Below, in pieces: positions 61,941 through 64,000 of a DNA stretch of 64,000 bases (its first letter is position 1; each line of letters begins with the position of its first letter). The stretch comes from Apis mellifera. Taxonomy: Eukaryota; Arthropoda; Insecta; Hymenoptera; Apidae. Under the pieces are notes generated by a model, which did not search any database, was not told where the DNA came from, and saw only the letters and a list, made by a program, of their open reading frames with translations. The position numbers and the translations under genes are program-made. The stretch is from NCBI RefSeq assembly GCF_003254395.2, contig NC_037648.1, positions 15,438,330 through 15,502,329 on the forward strand, given 5' to 3'.

Positions 61941-62577
61941 TTAAAAATCATTATTTTCTTCCTCACATTCACATTCTGTCAATTTTTCAACTCCTACTAT
62001 ATTTAATATAATCATCAGTTCATTATATTGATCAGCATCTGTAATATATATATATATATTTTTTGTCTTTATAAATATATATTTCATTATGTTATAATAT
62101 ATGTATATATAATATTCATATATTCTGTTTATGATACAATATTAAGATAATATATTTACCAAATTCTTCAGTTAAACTAAGAGGAAACACTATATAATTA
62201 CTACAGTTCATTGTAGATTTAGATTGCAAAGTGCCATGTACTTCTATATAACCTTCTGCATTGCCATCAATTGGTTCTGGTAAAGTTATATTTACTTGTA
62301 CACCATCAGTTGTTCTTAATTCTAAATTTCTACCATTTGAACTTTTCTAATGATAAAAGAATGCAATAAGATGCAATAAATTAACATAATTAATTTTAAT
62401 AAAGCAAATAATAAATGTATAAATACATAAATCGTTGCTATTAGAATATTATAATCATATTTATATCTTTTCTTTTGTTAATATTAAAACAAATCTTACT
62501 TTTCCTATAGTTCCAAGTAAAATTACTTGTTCTCCAATATTTTGTGCCAATCGACGGCCATCGATACGTTTCTTCAT
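61941..62577 (-). CDS. RPA3: Replication protein A 14 kDa subunit (RPA3)
   Basis: Smallest subunit of the heterotrimeric single-strand DNA-binding protein RPA, needed for replication and repair. Exons 62500-62577, 62160-62346 and 61941-62038 give 120 residues, the usual size for this family. A single OB fold is recognisable: RIDGRRLAQNIGEQVILLG, the LRTTDGVQVNITL strand pair, a GYIEVHGTL strand, and C-terminal helix region DADQYNELMIIL. The tail is acidic (ECECEEENNDF). The frame stays open upstream of the chosen Met to an acceptor at 62610-62611, so a longer N-terminus is possible through an exon at 63813-63837. Tail-to-tail with MIOS, only 170 bases apart. Confidence 0.85.
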
Positions 62578-63812
62578 ATTTTTTATTAACCGTTTTTTAT
62601 TAATCGTTCCTAAAAAAGCAATTAGCAATAACTTAACTTGTAATTAATATCATAGAATGACAAATCCCAATACTTAACATTACCAAATCATAGAATTTGA
62701 AAGACTTCAAACAAAGTCTAATGAGAGAAAAGAAAACCGATTAATAATGATTCGCTAGTGGGGTTACTGTGCAATTATTAAATATAATATAGATAGCATA
62801 AATAATATATTGATGCCAATGATGAAAGTCATGAAGATGACAAAAGACGAGACAAATTTCGAAAATATGAAAGAATTTTTCTTACAAATATATATTTATT
62901 TATCTATTAAAAGTGATTAAATGCCTCAAAATAAATATAAAATTATAAGATTTGTCAAACAAATATATTTACAATATTTTTCAGTTAAACATTTAAAAAA
63001 ATGTATTGAGCTTTTATACAATTTAATGTAAAAATGATTTAAATTAATTTTTAAAATTTAGTGGTTAAAAAATTATTTACATAAAATTTTTAGGGATTTT
63101 TGCAAATTTTATGTCATTATATGAATTTTTATCCAATTCAAATGAACGATAGAAATAGCGCCAAATTTAATTATTTTTCAATTGAATAATGAAAATGTAT
63201 CATCTAAGTCCAATTCAAATTTAAATTAATATTATAATTAAATTATAATACTAATGTTGATTATCTTAAAATAGGCAAAAATTAAAATTTAATTTAATTT
63301 AAATTCAATATTTATAAAATGATTTATAAATGAAGAAAAAAATATTATGATTTGAAGTCAATATCACAATTTTGCGTATTGTTTATATATTTGTATATTT
63401 GTTTTTTAATAAATAATTAAATATTAATTATATCATAAAATTCTTTAATTAGAAGACAATTTAAATTTGATTTATATTTCTTTCCTTTAAATGGATTGAA
63501 TTAAAATCTAATATAGCATATAATTTATAAAAAACCCTAAAATTAAAATACTACAGTAAGATCATCATTTTGAAATTCATTTTGCGATAAAATTTATAAA
63601 AAAAAAGTAAAAGAGATTTAAAATGTTTAATGTTTTGCTATATTTGTTTTATTAGAATTAATTATATATATACATTAAATGTATTTTTATCTAAAATTTA
63701 ATTTTTAAAATATAGTAAATTTATTTTAAAGTTGGTCACCATAGTTTATTATATGAATATAAGTAACAATTTGAGTTTTACCATCTAAGATTTCTATTTC
63801 TATGTATTTTAC
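62578..63812. other. Possible first intron or upstream region of RPA3
   Basis: AT-rich DNA with no readable gene. The part next to 62750 is slightly less AT-rich and could be a promoter instead, if the 120-residue form of RPA3 is the true product. Confidence 0.4.
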
Positions 63813-63837
63813 CTATAGTCATAGCGGCTTCTTCCAT
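63813..63837 (-). other. Candidate upstream coding exon of RPA3
   Basis: On the minus strand ATG in a favourable context (ACGAATGG) opens MEEAAMTI and leaves one base before GTAAAA. It joins in phase to the acceptor at 62610 and then reads GTINKKRLIKN into the RPA3 start, for a total of 139 residues. Phase and splice sites fit, but the short exon could be chance. Confidence 0.3.
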
Positions 63838-64000
63838 TCGTTTTTTGGTCTACGTTATGTCGTATGAATGATTCTCAAAAGAATTGGAGTATATTCTATT
63901 TTCGTTATCTTACGCCAGTACTTATCGAGAACAGAGTACTAAAATTATAAAGCAATCGTTAAGAAAGGTAAATATTTTTCATAACGGTTAATATGTCAAA
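63838..64000 (+). promoter_or_regulatory. Possible divergent promoter and leader of the next gene
   Basis: This patch is markedly less AT-rich than its flanks. On the plus strand a donor AAGAAAG|GTAAAT ends a possible noncoding exon at 63967. The gene itself would lie to the right of the window. Confidence 0.3.

Noticed and set aside
1..64000. tRNA, rRNA or complete transposon genes
   Set aside because: I looked for T-loop motifs, rRNA-like GC-rich cores and transposase catalytic motifs and found none; short tRNA pieces or degraded elements could still be missed without a covariance or homology search.

Overview
The window is nuclear DNA from an insect and reads like a bee (Hymenoptera, Apis-like). 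It is very AT-rich, with short GT-AG introns, many (TA)n tracts and single-copy insect orthologues. The deduced pigment-dispersing factor, NSELINSLLGLPKNMNNA-amide, is to my recollection the honey-bee form. I assembled twelve protein-coding genes by joining exons so that splice sites and reading phase agree throughout. I see no bacterial, viral or intact transposon genes, and no tRNA, rRNA or CRISPR array.

Layout. 1-3150 (+) STT3A, the oligosaccharyltransferase catalytic subunit. 4342-10771 (-) HD-PTP/PTPN23 (Drosophila myopic), an ESCRT-associated BRO1 protein with a degenerate phosphatase domain. 11762-15186 (+) CDK11/PITSLRE kinase, head-to-head with HD-PTP. 15608-15950 (-) Pdf, the circadian neuropeptide precursor. 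About 6 kb of regulatory-looking DNA follows. 22138-33290 (+) Cht10, a group II chitinase of 28 coding exons with five GH18 and five CBM14 modules. 36662-40851 (+) a GLUT-type sugar transporter with a second possible coding first exon at 35157-35215. 41399-43568 (-) an SLC25A34/35-like mitochondrial carrier. 44678-45760 (-) YEATS4/GAS41. 47890-50988 (-) PFKFB, with a candidate second last exon at 46863-46919. 53328-55399 (+) Rala, with two alternative last exons. 58077-61770 (+) MIOS, the GATOR2 subunit. 61941-62577 (-) RPA3, with a possible upstream first exon at 63813-63837.

The genes are unrelated housekeeping, neuroendocrine, cuticle and nutrient-signalling loci; there is no operon-like logic. 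Head-to-head pairs (HD-PTP/CDK11, Pdf/Cht10, PFKFB/Rala) may share promoter regions. Tail-to-tail pairs (CDK11/Pdf, GLUT/SLC25A35-like, MIOS/RPA3) are tightly packed.

The points most worth checking are: isoform-generating exons not evident from simple ORF calls (two Rala C-termini with different CAAX boxes, two GLUT N-termini, a second PFKFB C-terminus, an N-terminal RPA3 exon); loss of catalytic residues in three of five Cht10 GH18 modules and in the HD-PTP phosphatase loop; an almost perfect 42-bp inverted repeat at 33622-33714; and a nested palindrome with two Grainyhead-type AACCGGTT sites upstream of Cht10. I found no wholly new system here; the novelty lies in gene structure and regulation.
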